The notes under the pieces were generated by a model that worked only from the letters and a program-made list of their open reading frames with translations, was not told where the DNA came from and searched no databases. A stretch of 64,000 bases of DNA from Weissella muntiaci (GTDB taxonomy: Bacteria; Bacillota; Bacilli; Lactobacillales; Lactobacillaceae), in contig NZ_SDGZ01000015.1 of the NCBI RefSeq assembly GCF_008107635.1, forward strand, positions 186,001-250,000, written 5' to 3'. The stretch's first letter is position 1. Every line of letters begins with the position of its first letter. Below, in pieces: positions 51,872 through 60,547 of this stretch. Both the position numbers and the translations under genes were made by a program.

Positions 51872-52684
51872 TTATTTTAAATGCCTTGGGCCATACCACT
51901 CTCTAGGGGTTTTGCCCTCAGCAATGCGATATTTCTCACTATATTTATATTTATAAAAATTCAATAATATATACGGAATTTCAAAAAAAGACTCTAACAT
52001 TAGAGTCATCATGTTTAAAGCTATAAACATAAGTAAAATCATGATTATTCCATCTAACCTATCACTATTTCTCGATAGAAGCTCGCCACACACTACAAAT
52101 AAAATAATAATCAAACCAATTATATAGAAAGTATATCTTACAATTTTAGTGGTTATCTTCGGCTTGTCATCGGTTCCATAAATCATCAGTCTCAAATTAC
52201 CTAGTTTTAATTTGACTAAAACAATACTCACCCCTAATAACAACGCAATACTAGTTAATACGCCAAAAAGACCCCATTCCTTTTGGATAAACATCAATAA
52301 AATTAAGTTAAATTCCAACATTAAAAGTAAAACTAGCATATTAACATTCATATGTCGCCAAAAAAGACTATTATATCTGCGCCTCAAAAAGGCTGAGATC
52401 AACCAAAAAGATATAAAAGCAACAATCTCACCAATCGCCAACCAGCTTGGCAGCAAATTTATTTCAGGAAGCAATATTAGGCTTTCCTCGCTATTATCAT
52501 TAATCAAGTATTGTGCAAATACAGGTAGTAAGTAAATACCATATAACATACCCAACCCTAAAAGCACCATCAAAAATGGTTTATCTTCATGATTAGGTTG
52601 TTCAACATCATTTATCATCCATTTTAAAAATTGATCGTCCTCAATAACTCTACTTTGCTCAAAACTAGCTCTAAAAATTTTCAC
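51872..52684 (-). CDS. Polytopic membrane protein, immunity-like family A, copy 2
   Basis: 270 residues; paralogue of the 48073-48909 protein, nearly identical in the first 30 residues (SFEQSRVIEDDQFLKWMIND) and alike throughout, with the same C-terminal FYKYKYSEKYRIAEGKTPRE. GTG start at 52684 has GGAG 9 nt upstream. It follows the remnant of a second LXG gene (52701-52778), so it is probably an orphan immunity gene. Confidence 0.65.
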   Translation of the reverse strand: MKIFRASFEQSRVIEDDQFLKWMINDVEQPNHEDKPFLMVLLGLGMLYGIYLLPVFAQYLINDNSEESLILLPEINLLPSWLAIGEIVAFISFWLISAFLRRRYNSLFWRHMNVNMLVLLLMLEFNLILLMFIQKEWGLFGVLTSIALLLGVSIVLVKLKLGNLRLMIYGTDDKPKITTKIVRYTFYIIGLIIILFVVCGELLSRNSDRLDGIIMILLMFIALNMMTLMLESFFEIPYILLNFYKYKYSEKYRIAEGKTPREWYGPRHLK

Positions 52685-52700
52685 TGTGCATTACTCCAAA

Positions 52701-52778
52701 TTATATTTTCGGGATTTTTGGTGTATCTGTAAAAGTTGAAAGCTTATCTGTACATTCTGCCCAGTATTCCATTTCTAT
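52701..52778 (-). pseudogene. C-terminal remnant of a second LXG toxin
   Basis: The minus strand reads WAECTDKLSTFTDTPKIPKI then stop; it matches the toxin's C-terminus AEFRDKLATFVDIPKIPKI. The rest of the gene is absent: an in-frame TGA closes the frame 17 codons upstream (around 52830) and unrelated sequence follows. Confidence 0.75.
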
Positions 52779-52813
52779 AGAGACTGATTTTCCCGTCTCC
52801 TTGAATCGATTGT

Positions 52814-52860
52814 AATATATTTATTTGGTCAGTATCCAATCCTGACCTTTGTGATGACCA
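52814..52860. repeat. Diverged copy of 46134-46181
   Basis: AATATATTTATTT.GTC and the following 30 bp are similar to the sequence just 3' of the SHOCT ORF (46134-46181). It joins LXG remnant sequence to the next immunity-like gene and marks a recombination junction. Confidence 0.55.
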
Positions 52861-52900
52861 ACTACAACTTTCTCCGATAGCCTCACAAGCAATTTAAAGA

Positions 52901-53671
52901 TCAATTCAGCAAGGTTTCTATATTATCATCATTTTTTTCATATTCATCAAAGTACTTTATTTTGTAGTATCCTTGCACTGTAGCCATAAATGATACCTCC
53001 AACAAAAATAAGCTAATAATAAAGTTCGTTAAGACCCAAACAATTAGTATCGGCAACACCCCTAAGCTATTGAAAAAAATTCTCGTTAAGATATAAATCG
53101 AAAAAATGCTCCACCAATATTTTGATAAAAACTTTTTAAATTTGCTTCTTGTCTTCCGTATCTTTTCCATTCCATACATAAGATTTAGTATTTTAAAGCT
53201 AAGCCGAATAAATATGATAATAAAAACTAACAAATTAATAGCTAACAGCAATGCCATAATTAATATTTGTTTATCCCTTATAAACAAGGTTCCAAAGAAA
53301 AGATTCATTTCAACCAATATAATCAACCCATAATTGAAAAAGAACCACTGCCCTTGATAGAACTCCAGTTTTTTCCCTCTAACAAAATGGTTACTGATAA
53401 TTATCACCAGAAGCATTGTTAGAAATAAGACGATATACAGCCATGTCGGAATTAAATTAATACTGTCTCCCTTGCTGTTCAATAACATTCTGCTACCTAA
53501 AGGAATTACCTCACCCACGGCAAATATTATCATCAAAAAGATCACTGTCCCTATAATACCTACTTCTTTTCCCCTTTGATCATCTTGCCATGTCTTAAAA
53601 GACAACATAATTGGTTCACCAAAAAGCTGTTTCGCCTCAGATGATGACGCGTTAAATAATCCATGTCTCAA
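52901..53671 (-). CDS. Polytopic membrane protein, immunity-like family A, copy 3 (distant)
   Basis: 256 residues, six or seven membrane helices. It follows the layout of the two other family A proteins, including INLIPTWL, FFNYGLIILVEMNLFF and a C-terminal YYKIKYFDEYEKN, though identity is low. The start is probably TTG 53671 with GAGG upstream; no ATG fits the N-terminal match. Orphan immunity candidate. Confidence 0.55.
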   Translation of the reverse strand: MRHGLFNASSSEAKQLFGEPIMLSFKTWQDDQRGKEVGIIGTVIFLMIIFAVGEVIPLGSRMLLNSKGDSINLIPTWLYIVLFLTMLLVIIISNHFVRGKKLEFYQGQWFFFNYGLIILVEMNLFFGTLFIRDKQILIMALLLAINLLVFIIIFIRLSFKILNLMYGMEKIRKTRSKFKKFLSKYWWSIFSIYILTRIFFNSLGVLPILIVWVLTNFIISLFLLEVSFMATVQGYYKIKYFDEYEKNDDNIETLLN

Positions 53672-53765
53672 TTTGATATCCTCATCTGCTGGAAGCTAAT
53701 ACTACGCATGTTCAGTAGTCTTGACACACTTCCGCAATTTACTATTAAAGTCACTAATATTTGTA

Positions 53766-53802
53766 AAAGATAGCCTCTCTTACTACGAGAAGCTATCTTT
53801 AA
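53766..53802 (-). terminator. Terminator of the 53867 gene
   Basis: AAAGATAGC.../GCTATCTTT stem-loop followed by T residues on the minus strand. Confidence 0.75.
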
Positions 53803-53866
53803 CTAGTTATTCACAAATTAAGCGATCTCACCTAAATAAAGTAATATTCCATATAACAATGCTTTC

Positions 53867-54706
53867 CTATTCAATCCGATCAATCCTCACTTTAACATTC
53901 CGCCAACGCAACGGAAAAATTGGCATCAACATTGCTGGGCAAATAAATAGCAATGTAGTTATAGCGAGGATAGCTCCTGAAACTATTTTCGCTGAACTGC
54001 TATCAAGATCACTACTATAAGTGCTTAACGAATATGCATTCGGCGGTAATAATTCGATTACCCAAAAGAGTAACCCCAAGAACATAATTCTCATAGCCCA
54101 AATGAATAAGGCTTTACTAGAGAAAGGAAATTTTATCTTTACACGCACCTTTTCGCTTTTTCGTTTAATCTCATCAATCTCTTTTCGCAACGTTGTCCAT
54201 GGTTCGATCACTTTTGTTATTCGCGATTTAAATATCAGACTCACCAAAAATGTAAAAAACATTATCAAAAAGAAACTAGTCGTTGAAATCACTACTAAGT
54301 CCAGATAACTTGGTCGATCATTTCTCGATAATATATGCCCCGCTAGGTTTCTTAATAACTCTACGAAAATTGGTCCACCTATAACTGCCATCATCGTTGC
54401 CACACTTCTTTTATCTGATACTTTCTTCGCATCGCGCTTTCCAGATTCCAAGTTTCCTAAAACATCTACCTCAGGACCTCTAAACTTCGAGTTTTCCAAA
54501 ACTATTTTCTCAGTTACTTCCCATGCATCATGTTTTACGTAATTCATTAAAAAAGGAAATAGTTTAACCAAACAAACTGGCGTCCTGTATTTAATCAGGT
54601 ACCATCTATTTGCATAATTCATCCATGCATATGGTGTTTTCCAATGTGAAACATCTTTTTCTAAATCAAATTGAATACCATAGAGCAACGGGCTTTGTTC
54701 CGTCAT
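53867..54706 (-). CDS. DUF443-like membrane protein (immunity-like family B, copy 1)
   Basis: 279 residues. The N-terminal cytosolic part has WYLIKYRTPVCLVKLFPFLMNYV, which resembles the DUF443/TsaI pattern '..Y.LID....FLP.INW..', then four or five membrane segments separated by a charged helix. Paralogue of 56635-57519. ATG 54706 has GAGGA 8 nt upstream. In Staphylococcus aureus DUF443 proteins protect against TspA. Immunity role inferred. Confidence 0.6.
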   Translation of the reverse strand: MTEQSPLLYGIQFDLEKDVSHWKTPYAWMNYANRWYLIKYRTPVCLVKLFPFLMNYVKHDAWEVTEKIVLENSKFRGPEVDVLGNLESGKRDAKKVSDKRSVATMMAVIGGPIFVELLRNLAGHILSRNDRPSYLDLVVISTTSFFLIMFFTFLVSLIFKSRITKVIEPWTTLRKEIDEIKRKSEKVRVKIKFPFSSKALFIWAMRIMFLGLLFWVIELLPPNAYSLSTYSSDLDSSSAKIVSGAILAITTLLFICPAMLMPIFPLRWRNVKVRIDRIE

Positions 54707-55128
54707 TAACATATCCTCATTCTACTTCATATTGAAACTTTTTTTCATGCTTATCCCATCTTCCAAATTTACAGGCTCTTGATTCTTAACCATCCCCAGA
54801 CTTCAAACGAAATCATCTCCATCTCACTTCCCATACTTACTGCTGTTTTCCACACCAAATACGAAATAGTAATTCTCAGTGAATCTTTTTACGGAGAGAT
54901 TGCACAAGTAGTATTATTAAAAACCTTTTATGTACCTTATAGACCGCATAGATACTATTCAATAACTTATATAAGTGGATCTAGCTCTAGCAACGAATGT
55001 TTCACGTGAAACGCTCTAATCTTGAACGTTTTCTTCCATCAAAAAAGGCGTCCCAATTGATCAAACCGTTGTCATTCTTATACTTGCTCTTCTTGGGCCC
55101 TATTCTTCTTAAGCGAGAAAACTAATCC
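54707..55128. other. Gene-free stretch with a parS-like site
   Basis: No ORF with a ribosome binding site was found. A parS-like sequence lies at 54998-55013. Otherwise A+T-rich, possibly eroded coding sequence. Confidence 0.5.
54998..55013. other. parS-like site inside the island, one mismatch
   Basis: TGTTTCACGTGAAACG differs from the parS consensus only in the last base. It lies in a gene-free stretch of the island, so it either came with the island or is an older chromosomal site. Confidence 0.7.
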
Positions 55129-55266
55129 TTATTTTTTAGATTTCTGCTTTACCTTTTTAGCAGCTTTATACCATTCATTTGGATTGTTAATAAACAGCAC
55201 CGTCAAAAGTCCCGCCATTGCCAAACCTATGATCAAAGATAGAGAGAGTTCCTTAATTATTATCAT
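55129..55266 (-). CDS. Small single-pass membrane protein, 45 aa
   Basis: MIIIKELSLSLIIGLAMAGL opens the protein; one membrane helix is followed by a very basic tail (KAAKKVKQKSKK). The ATG overlaps the stop of the 55263-55835 gene (ATGA), the usual sign of coupled translation. Not recognised. Confidence 0.6.
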   Translation of the reverse strand: MIIIKELSLSLIIGLAMAGLLTVLFINNPNEWYKAAKKVKQKSKK

Positions 55267-55835
55267 AATTTCAAAGTGTTTTCCTTTTTAAAATTTATAA
55301 AATATATCATTCTAATTGGAATACTTATAAGCAATATCATTGGTACAAATTTTATGTAATCCTCGATTGATCCGAAAAACGGTGTAAATTCTAAGAATCC
55401 AAATATGATCGAAGATATTAACATTGCAAGAATTAAATTCATTAACGTTTTATCAACCATCATAGCAATCCAAGGATTTCTTAAATAACCCGTACTGCGT
55501 ATTGCATACATTGCATCCTCAATTGAGGTCTCAATGTACACCGCCTGATGCCCATAAATACTCTGTTTTATAAAAATGACAAGCATAACCGTTATAAATA
55601 GCGAAAAATAAAATATACTTAGAGAATTTAATTTATCGGTTGGAATCATTAAATATCCGGCAAATCTTATCAAGAGTGACAACACTAAGACACTAATTAT
55701 CACGATAACATTTCTTTGTTTATCCTTCGCTGATATCATTTTTGTGACATCAGTGCGAACGGCAGCGCCCTTTCTTGCGTCCCATAGAACACTTCCTCCA
55801 TACTTGCTATCACCCAACCAAACATATCTTTTCAT
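55263..55835 (-). CDS. Membrane protein, 190 aa, T7SS-island gene
   Basis: Four predicted membrane helices in two pairs (residues about 45-95 and 130-185) with a short cytosolic N-terminus (MKRYVWLGDSKYGGSVLWDA) and middle loop. RBS GAGGTCG 6 nt before the ATG. Overlaps the small protein downstream. Not recognised; placed among immunity-like genes. Confidence 0.6.
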   Translation of the reverse strand: MKRYVWLGDSKYGGSVLWDARKGAAVRTDVTKMISAKDKQRNVIVIISVLVLSLLIRFAGYLMIPTDKLNSLSIFYFSLFITVMLVIFIKQSIYGHQAVYIETSIEDAMYAIRSTGYLRNPWIAMMVDKTLMNLILAMLISSIIFGFLEFTPFFGSIEDYIKFVPMILLISIPIRMIYFINFKKENTLKL

Positions 55836-55927
55836 TTCTTACGACCTCATAAATACAAGCAACTAAATCAATCGATTTAATCGCATCTACATTCTGAAAA
55901 ATTCCAAGCCAATTACTCAGAGAAACA

Positions 55928-56578
55928 TTATTCACAAATACCTGTCTCACCAAAAATCATGATTTTATTACCTGTTTCAGCTAGACTTTTTTGGTCTGGA
56001 TAAAAGTCAAATAACATCGGTAACAAATGAAATCCAAAAAATGGGATTATAAAAATCTGAAAATTCGGCATAGGTATCAGCGTCAATAAAAAGAACACGA
56101 GTACAATGAACCTTCCAATTAAATTGTTACTTTGTAATGACACAGTTGTATTTGGCTGATAATTTCTAATCAATTCATTCTTTTCAGAAGCTTTTTGACC
56201 GTAAATTATGTGAATTATTAGCCATAATCCGACACCCAATACCAGCAATAGCTGTTTAATACCATAAATGTTCATAACACTCGTTAAAACTAAAGCAGTA
56301 TCTCCTAGAATCACTGCAATTATCATCGCTAAACTTGTTCTTATTCCCTTGTCAGTTTTATTAACTTCTCTTTTATATGAGTATAGTAATGCTTGGTCTT
56401 CACCGATTATCTGTGCCGGTCTAGTTACACAGATAAAAGGCAAGACATTCAGAAATCCATACCATGGTGTGAAAACCTTATATAATAAATATCTTCCATT
56501 TCCAGCATAGGCTATTTGAAATAATTTATATCCATTTTTAATTTCGAGGATTTCAACCCGCTCGCTTAACTTTGTCAT
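55928..56578 (-). CDS. DUF443-like membrane protein, 216 aa
   Basis: N-terminal soluble part with RYLLYKVFTPWYGFLNVLPFI, the same pattern as the family B proteins, followed by about four membrane helices. RBS GAGG upstream of ATG 56578. Shorter than the others and lacking the central charged helix. Candidate immunity protein. Confidence 0.55.
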   Translation of the reverse strand: MTKLSERVEILEIKNGYKLFQIAYAGNGRYLLYKVFTPWYGFLNVLPFICVTRPAQIIGEDQALLYSYKREVNKTDKGIRTSLAMIIAVILGDTALVLTSVMNIYGIKQLLLVLGVGLWLIIHIIYGQKASEKNELIRNYQPNTTVSLQSNNLIGRFIVLVFFLLTLIPMPNFQIFIIPFFGFHLLPMLFDFYPDQKSLAETGNKIMIFGETGICE

Positions 56579-56634
56579 TTTATCCTCACCAAATCCAAGC
56601 TTTCAGAACATAGAATGAATCTCTAAGCTATCAA

Positions 56635-57519
56635 TCATCTCTGATGACCATTCTCACTTATCTCGAAAATGTTTATATTCTTAATTCTCAAATACCCCTT
56701 TTGCCTTTGATCGCTGCTAAATGGGGCAAAATACCCGCCAACTATAAAAATCATCGTTGAAAGAAACAAAATCACTCCGGAGGTTGCCTTACCTGCACTG
56801 CTATCAATTGTTGGATCATAACCATCAGCAACTCCAGGTAAAAACATCACTGCCGTAATAAAGAGCCCCAGAAAGATGCCGAACAATTTATCTGCGTATG
56901 CTTTTATAAAGCTAAAATTGAATTCTATTTTAAAAGTAACCGTCCCTCTATTTCCCTTTTTATAACGTTCCAACCCTACTAATAAGGTTGTTGTGCTTCT
57001 ATATTGCGTATTCTTTTCCATCCTTTTCCACATAAAATCCTTAGAAATAACCCACATAAGATATGTAAATATCAAGGCAGACACCAGCACACCAAAAATA
57101 ATTAATAATCCGGTCAAGTATGCTGGTTTATCATTGCTGGAAAATAAATAAGATGATAAAGAATATAGAGCCACAACAAATATTCCAGAAAGCCCAAGTC
57201 CCACTACCTTGCCAAAACCATTAGTCTTTTTTGTGGACATTTCGATCTCTCTACTAATTTGTAAATCTCTTTTGCTAACTCCGAATGTCGTGTCACTAAA
57301 CAAACTCTCTTCATTTACCATCCAGATTTCGTGATTTACAAAGTTCATAAGAAAGGGAAACAGTCTAACCCAAAAATCAGGTGTTCGATACTTTACCAGA
57401 TACCAACTGTTATCATAATGTAGCCATGCATATTGAGTTGACCACTGAACTGACTTTGATGAAAAATCAGACCGTATACCATATAAAACACCTTTAAAAT
57501 TTAAATTTTCTTTGTTCAT
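56635..57519 (-). CDS. DUF443-like membrane protein (immunity-like family B, copy 2)
   Basis: 294 residues, paralogue of 53867-54706. Shared pattern: LYGIRSDF, QYAWLHYDNSWYLVKYRTPD and LFPFLMNFVNHEIW; then a similar order of membrane helices. RBS AGAGTAGG. Two such paralogues within 4 kb suggest repeated duplication of immunity genes. Confidence 0.6.
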   Translation of the reverse strand: MNKENLNFKGVLYGIRSDFSSKSVQWSTQYAWLHYDNSWYLVKYRTPDFWVRLFPFLMNFVNHEIWMVNEESLFSDTTFGVSKRDLQISREIEMSTKKTNGFGKVVGLGLSGIFVVALYSLSSYLFSSNDKPAYLTGLLIIFGVLVSALIFTYLMWVISKDFMWKRMEKNTQYRSTTTLLVGLERYKKGNRGTVTFKIEFNFSFIKAYADKLFGIFLGLFITAVMFLPGVADGYDPTIDSSAGKATSGVILFLSTMIFIVGGYFAPFSSDQRQKGYLRIKNINIFEISENGHQR

Positions 57520-58063
57520 CGCCTACTCTAATTCTCCACTATCTACTTCAATCATCCACAAGCATCACCATTGGTACTCCACTAGAGTTTTATGGATATA
57601 TGTCAAAGATCATAAGATGCCGTTAATTTATCTTTTTCAATGTCAACTAATCCGCTGAAACGCAAATGCTCACTCTAATAGGTAGAAATTCTTCTAATGT
57701 ACTGCCCCTATTTTTAGGAGCCTTTAATCTTAATTCCTGGAAATAAATTCTGCAAACATCTGTAGCAGTTGCTCAAATCAAAGAATCTTAACCGTTTTTA
57801 GATTGCATACCTCACTATTTATATGTTTGATTCCGATTGTGCATCCTATTACAAACACACCTAAAAAGTACCTTCTTATCATTCTGAGATAATCTGATTG
57901 CTTAACACCTAAACATACACTTGTCGACCATACGCTTTCGTATGCTCCTTTGATATTGCATCAATAGCTCTCATAAATCTAATCTTTAGAGATTCTTCCC
58001 CTAATTATATAAAGCCAACTCTCTGCTGCTTGTTCAGTTCATAACTAAATCCCTGTAATAATG

Positions 58064-58095
58064 TTATCATGTCATTTTTTATTATTCAATATAAT
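58064..58095. repeat. Copy of the WXG100 promoter region
   Basis: 29 of 32 bases match 51519-51550, including the -35 TTGAAT; the -10 is changed to TAACAT. No WXG100 gene follows. Confidence 0.75.
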
Positions 58096-58160
58096 CATCA
58101 CTACATAAGATTACTTCTAAACTAAAAAATGATTATCAATATATTTATATAGAAAGGCAT

Positions 58161-58256
58161 CCTTATCATAGACCACTGCCATTTTTACTCTACCCATGTT
58201 CCACGCAGCTTCGAAATACAAAAGAATTAATGTTTAACTCTCATATCAGAAATCTT
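58161..58256. repeat. Right copy of the rlmH 3'-end repeat
   Basis: Aligns without gaps to 45845-45940 (67/96 identical). Offset 12,316 bp, same orientation. It includes a degenerate version of the last codons of rlmH. Confidence 0.7.
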
Positions 58257-58320
58257 AATATATAAATTCTTGTTGTTTAAGCAATATTGAGTAGCCCTCA
58301 TTTATTATTGATTAGAATAT

Positions 58321-58390
58321 AAATACGCTCGTTTGCTAAAGTCATTCCTTCCAACACCTAGCAATTCCTTGTTTTACATTTCTAGTTAAC
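58321..58390 (-). pseudogene. Decayed SHOCT-domain ORF copy
   Basis: GCAATTCCTTGT is identical to 46343-46354 and the flanks are similar, but the reading frame has an early stop and lacks a start. It follows the repeat at 58161 as the SHOCT ORF follows the left repeat. Confidence 0.55.
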
Positions 58391-58425
58391 ACATTTCAAA
58401 ATAATAGCTTCTCACCTTTAATCAA

Positions 58426-59211
58426 TCATGGTCTCAATCCTTTTTCTAATTCTCTCAATCTATTCTTCGAATCACCCACATAATAAAGTTGATCATTCCC
58501 TAATTGAACTACCTCGTGAAACAATTTAATTGCCTGCATTTCATCGTTCTTCAAAATACTATTTAATGCCTGAAAATACTTTTTCTCCAACATTGATAAC
58601 CTACTTTGTTTATATGGCAGCCAATCATCTAAATGAGCATCAAAGGTTCTTAATTGTAGGATATTAACCATAATTTTGCTAAATTCATTATTTTCTTTAA
58701 TACGCAACTTATCCTTTTTAGTCAGTGTTTTTCTTATCTTTGTTGTTGTGTATTCATTTTTCGATTTTTCAAAATTTTCCAACATCATGTTTGTCTTAAA
58801 CAAATCAAAATTCAACATTATGATAGCGGGATTTCCTAACTCACCTGTAGCACTAAAATCAAAATCAGCCACCTTTTTGAAATTACCCTTGTAATAATTG
58901 ACCCGCAATTCAGCAAGTAGATAATCTTGCTTGGATCTAACTGTATGTTTCTTAAAATCAATGTATTGAGCTAACGATAGCCATTTATCTAGCTCCAGAT
59001 TACTATAAAAAATATGTTGCACACCCAAGTTGATTACATTCAATGCAAATATTTCCGCTGAAATTGTAAATATCAATATTTCCATATACTTAAGCAACGG
59101 CAGATTAACAGTTATTACTAACAAAGAAGCTATTAAAATAATTACTAATGTGACCCACAATCTTAACGTATAAATGCTTTTAATTGATAATCTTGATATT
59201 ATTTCCGTCAT
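58426..59211 (-). CDS. Membrane-anchored helical (TPR-like) protein, 261 aa
   Basis: Two membrane helices in the first 55 residues (LWVTLVIILIASLLVITV and EILIFTISAEIFALNVI), followed by about 190 residues of soluble helices with TPR-like periodicity (LAELRVNYYKGNFKKVADF, KYFQALNSILKNDEMQAIKL). GGAGAG precedes the ATG. Not recognised; it may be a scaffold. Confidence 0.6.
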   Translation of the reverse strand: MTEIISRLSIKSIYTLRLWVTLVIILIASLLVITVNLPLLKYMEILIFTISAEIFALNVINLGVQHIFYSNLELDKWLSLAQYIDFKKHTVRSKQDYLLAELRVNYYKGNFKKVADFDFSATGELGNPAIIMLNFDLFKTNMMLENFEKSKNEYTTTKIRKTLTKKDKLRIKENNEFSKIMVNILQLRTFDAHLDDWLPYKQSRLSMLEKKYFQALNSILKNDEMQAIKLFHEVVQLGNDQLYYVGDSKNRLRELEKGLRP

Positions 59212-59321
59212 CTTTATCTCTCCATAGCCTAATTAGCGACATCAAAGTATCTTGTCCAACCCCAAGTATTCAGGAAATCGAAATCATTCCAAAACAATCA
59301 TTAATAGAGCTATAACTATCA

Positions 59322-59355
59322 AAAAAGAACAATTATTTTAGATAATTGTTCTTTA
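59322..59355 (-). terminator. Terminator of the 59374 operon
   Basis: AAAGAACAATTAT/ATAATTGTTCTTT-type stem with T-run on the minus strand. Confidence 0.75.
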
Positions 59356-59373
59356 TCCCCCTGTCGAACAAAA

Positions 59374-60159
59374 CTATTGTTCGATATCACCATTAAAACT
59401 CACTTGCGCTGGTGTCTCAGTCGTAAATGAATCATATATTTTTTCAGCTAAAGCAATTGTCTTTTCCACACTTGCTTTGTCTTGTGGTCCTTCAACCATT
59501 AACGCATGTAAATTATCAGTCTTATCACGGAAGTACAATGAAACTGTAAATTCCTCTGGTCGTTCATAATAGACTTGATCAAAGTAACCTGTCTCAATCG
59601 ATAAATCACTGCTGATATTGGTCTGTTTTACATCCGAGAAACTTGTATGCTGGCTCTTCATCTCTTCAGAAAGGATCTGTGGACTTCCCCCAATAGCTTG
59701 CGTTATCTCATGATCTTTTGCGAACATCGTATCAGTGACAATAAACTTCATTTCGTCAACTGTATATGCCTGCATTTTGAAATCCGTAGTATCTGGTGAT
59801 TCGTCAGTATCATTAAAGTCCATCACTGTATCTGACTGGTCACTTCGCAAAACTTGGAAAAATCCCTGCCCCGGATTACCAACCCATGTTGTGGGCAAAC
59901 TTTTTGTTAATTGCTCAATAGACTGCTCATTAAAATCAGTTTTGTTACGAACACCTGCTAAACTAGCGGTTATGATGCTCCCACCAGTAAGTTTAACGGT
60001 GTTATTAGTTGTACCAACGCTTTGATCGCTCATTGTCGAATCATAGCTAACAAGCTTGCCTTGATTTCGCTCAACTACCTCACCCACTAAAATACTGCCA
60101 CCTATTGCAACTACAATTGACAAAGATAGCACTAAAATAATTCGCATTTTGTTAGTCAT
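59374..60159 (-). CDS. Membrane-anchored extracellular protein, 261 aa
   Basis: One N-terminal membrane helix (IILVLSLSIVVAIGGSILVG) and an exported domain of about 230 residues rich in Ser/Thr/Asp. No cysteine lipobox and no LPxTG. ATG 60159 has GAGGTGG upstream and overlaps the DUF805 gene by 8 nt. Third gene of a DUF805-DUF805 operon. Not recognised. Confidence 0.6.
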   Translation of the reverse strand: MTNKMRIILVLSLSIVVAIGGSILVGEVVERNQGKLVSYDSTMSDQSVGTTNNTVKLTGGSIITASLAGVRNKTDFNEQSIEQLTKSLPTTWVGNPGQGFFQVLRSDQSDTVMDFNDTDESPDTTDFKMQAYTVDEMKFIVTDTMFAKDHEITQAIGGSPQILSEEMKSQHTSFSDVKQTNISSDLSIETGYFDQVYYERPEEFTVSLYFRDKTDNLHALMVEGPQDKASVEKTIALAEKIYDSFTTETPAQVSFNGDIEQ

Positions 60160-60547
60160 TTTCAGCCACCTCACTTGCCTTAATTAAATTAAGAAACAAG
60201 ATTGCTGTTCCAATTAAAGGTAACAAAAACCACCATAACTTATGAATTGATTGACCTGCGTCACGTAAACGGCGCGCCATTGCACTAAAACCAATGATCA
60301 TCGCATTAATCATTACAAATAATCCTAATGCTACGAGAATATCAAACCCCACTAGGACCCATGTATTATCGACTAACCACCATATCATTGGTAAAAGTGG
60401 CAAGCTACCGTACATAATCGGCAACAAGATCATACTGCTAAAGAAATTCATTGCAAGCGATCCATAAAAATATCCCTTACGGTTTAAGCGTCCCGAAAAA
60501 GAGTACAGGCCCCCAGACCCGTTCATATATAATTTCAAATAATTCAT
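60152..60547 (-). CDS. DUF805 family membrane protein (copy 2)
   Basis: 131 residues; SFSGRLNRKGYFYGSLAMNF and SAMARRLRDAGQSIHKLWWFLLPLIG are the DUF805 pattern, with four membrane helices. Its start overlaps the stop of the preceding DUF805 gene by one base (TAATG). Function of DUF805 unknown. Confidence 0.85.
   Translation of the reverse strand: MNYLKLYMNGSGGLYSFSGRLNRKGYFYGSLAMNFFSSMILLPIMYGSLPLLPMIWWLVDNTWVLVGFDILVALGLFVMINAMIIGFSAMARRLRDAGQSIHKLWWFLLPLIGTAILFLNLIKASEVAEND

Larger units (their letters stand above)
57520..58425. other. Gene-free, decayed end of the island
   Basis: No intact gene. It holds a minus-strand fragment (57926-58010, reading RFMRAIDAISKEHTKAYG before a stop) of unknown origin, the WXG100 promoter copy (58064-58095), the right copy of the rlmH 3'-end repeat (58161-58256) and the decayed SHOCT copy (58321-58390). 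The order suggests that module boundaries have collapsed here. Confidence 0.6.

Noticed and set aside
54779-55009. Plus-strand ORF of 76 codons in a gene-free part of the island
   Set aside because: No ribosome binding site and runs into the parS-like site; looks like chance.
57926-58010. Fragment RFMRAIDAISKEHTKAYG as a transposase or phage remnant
   Set aside because: Too short and without recognisable motifs; kept only as unexplained decayed sequence.
45860-58425. Island as a complete SCC-like or integrative element
   Set aside because: No recombinase, relaxase or replication gene seen, and the bracketing repeats are only about 70% identical; modular duplication fits as well.
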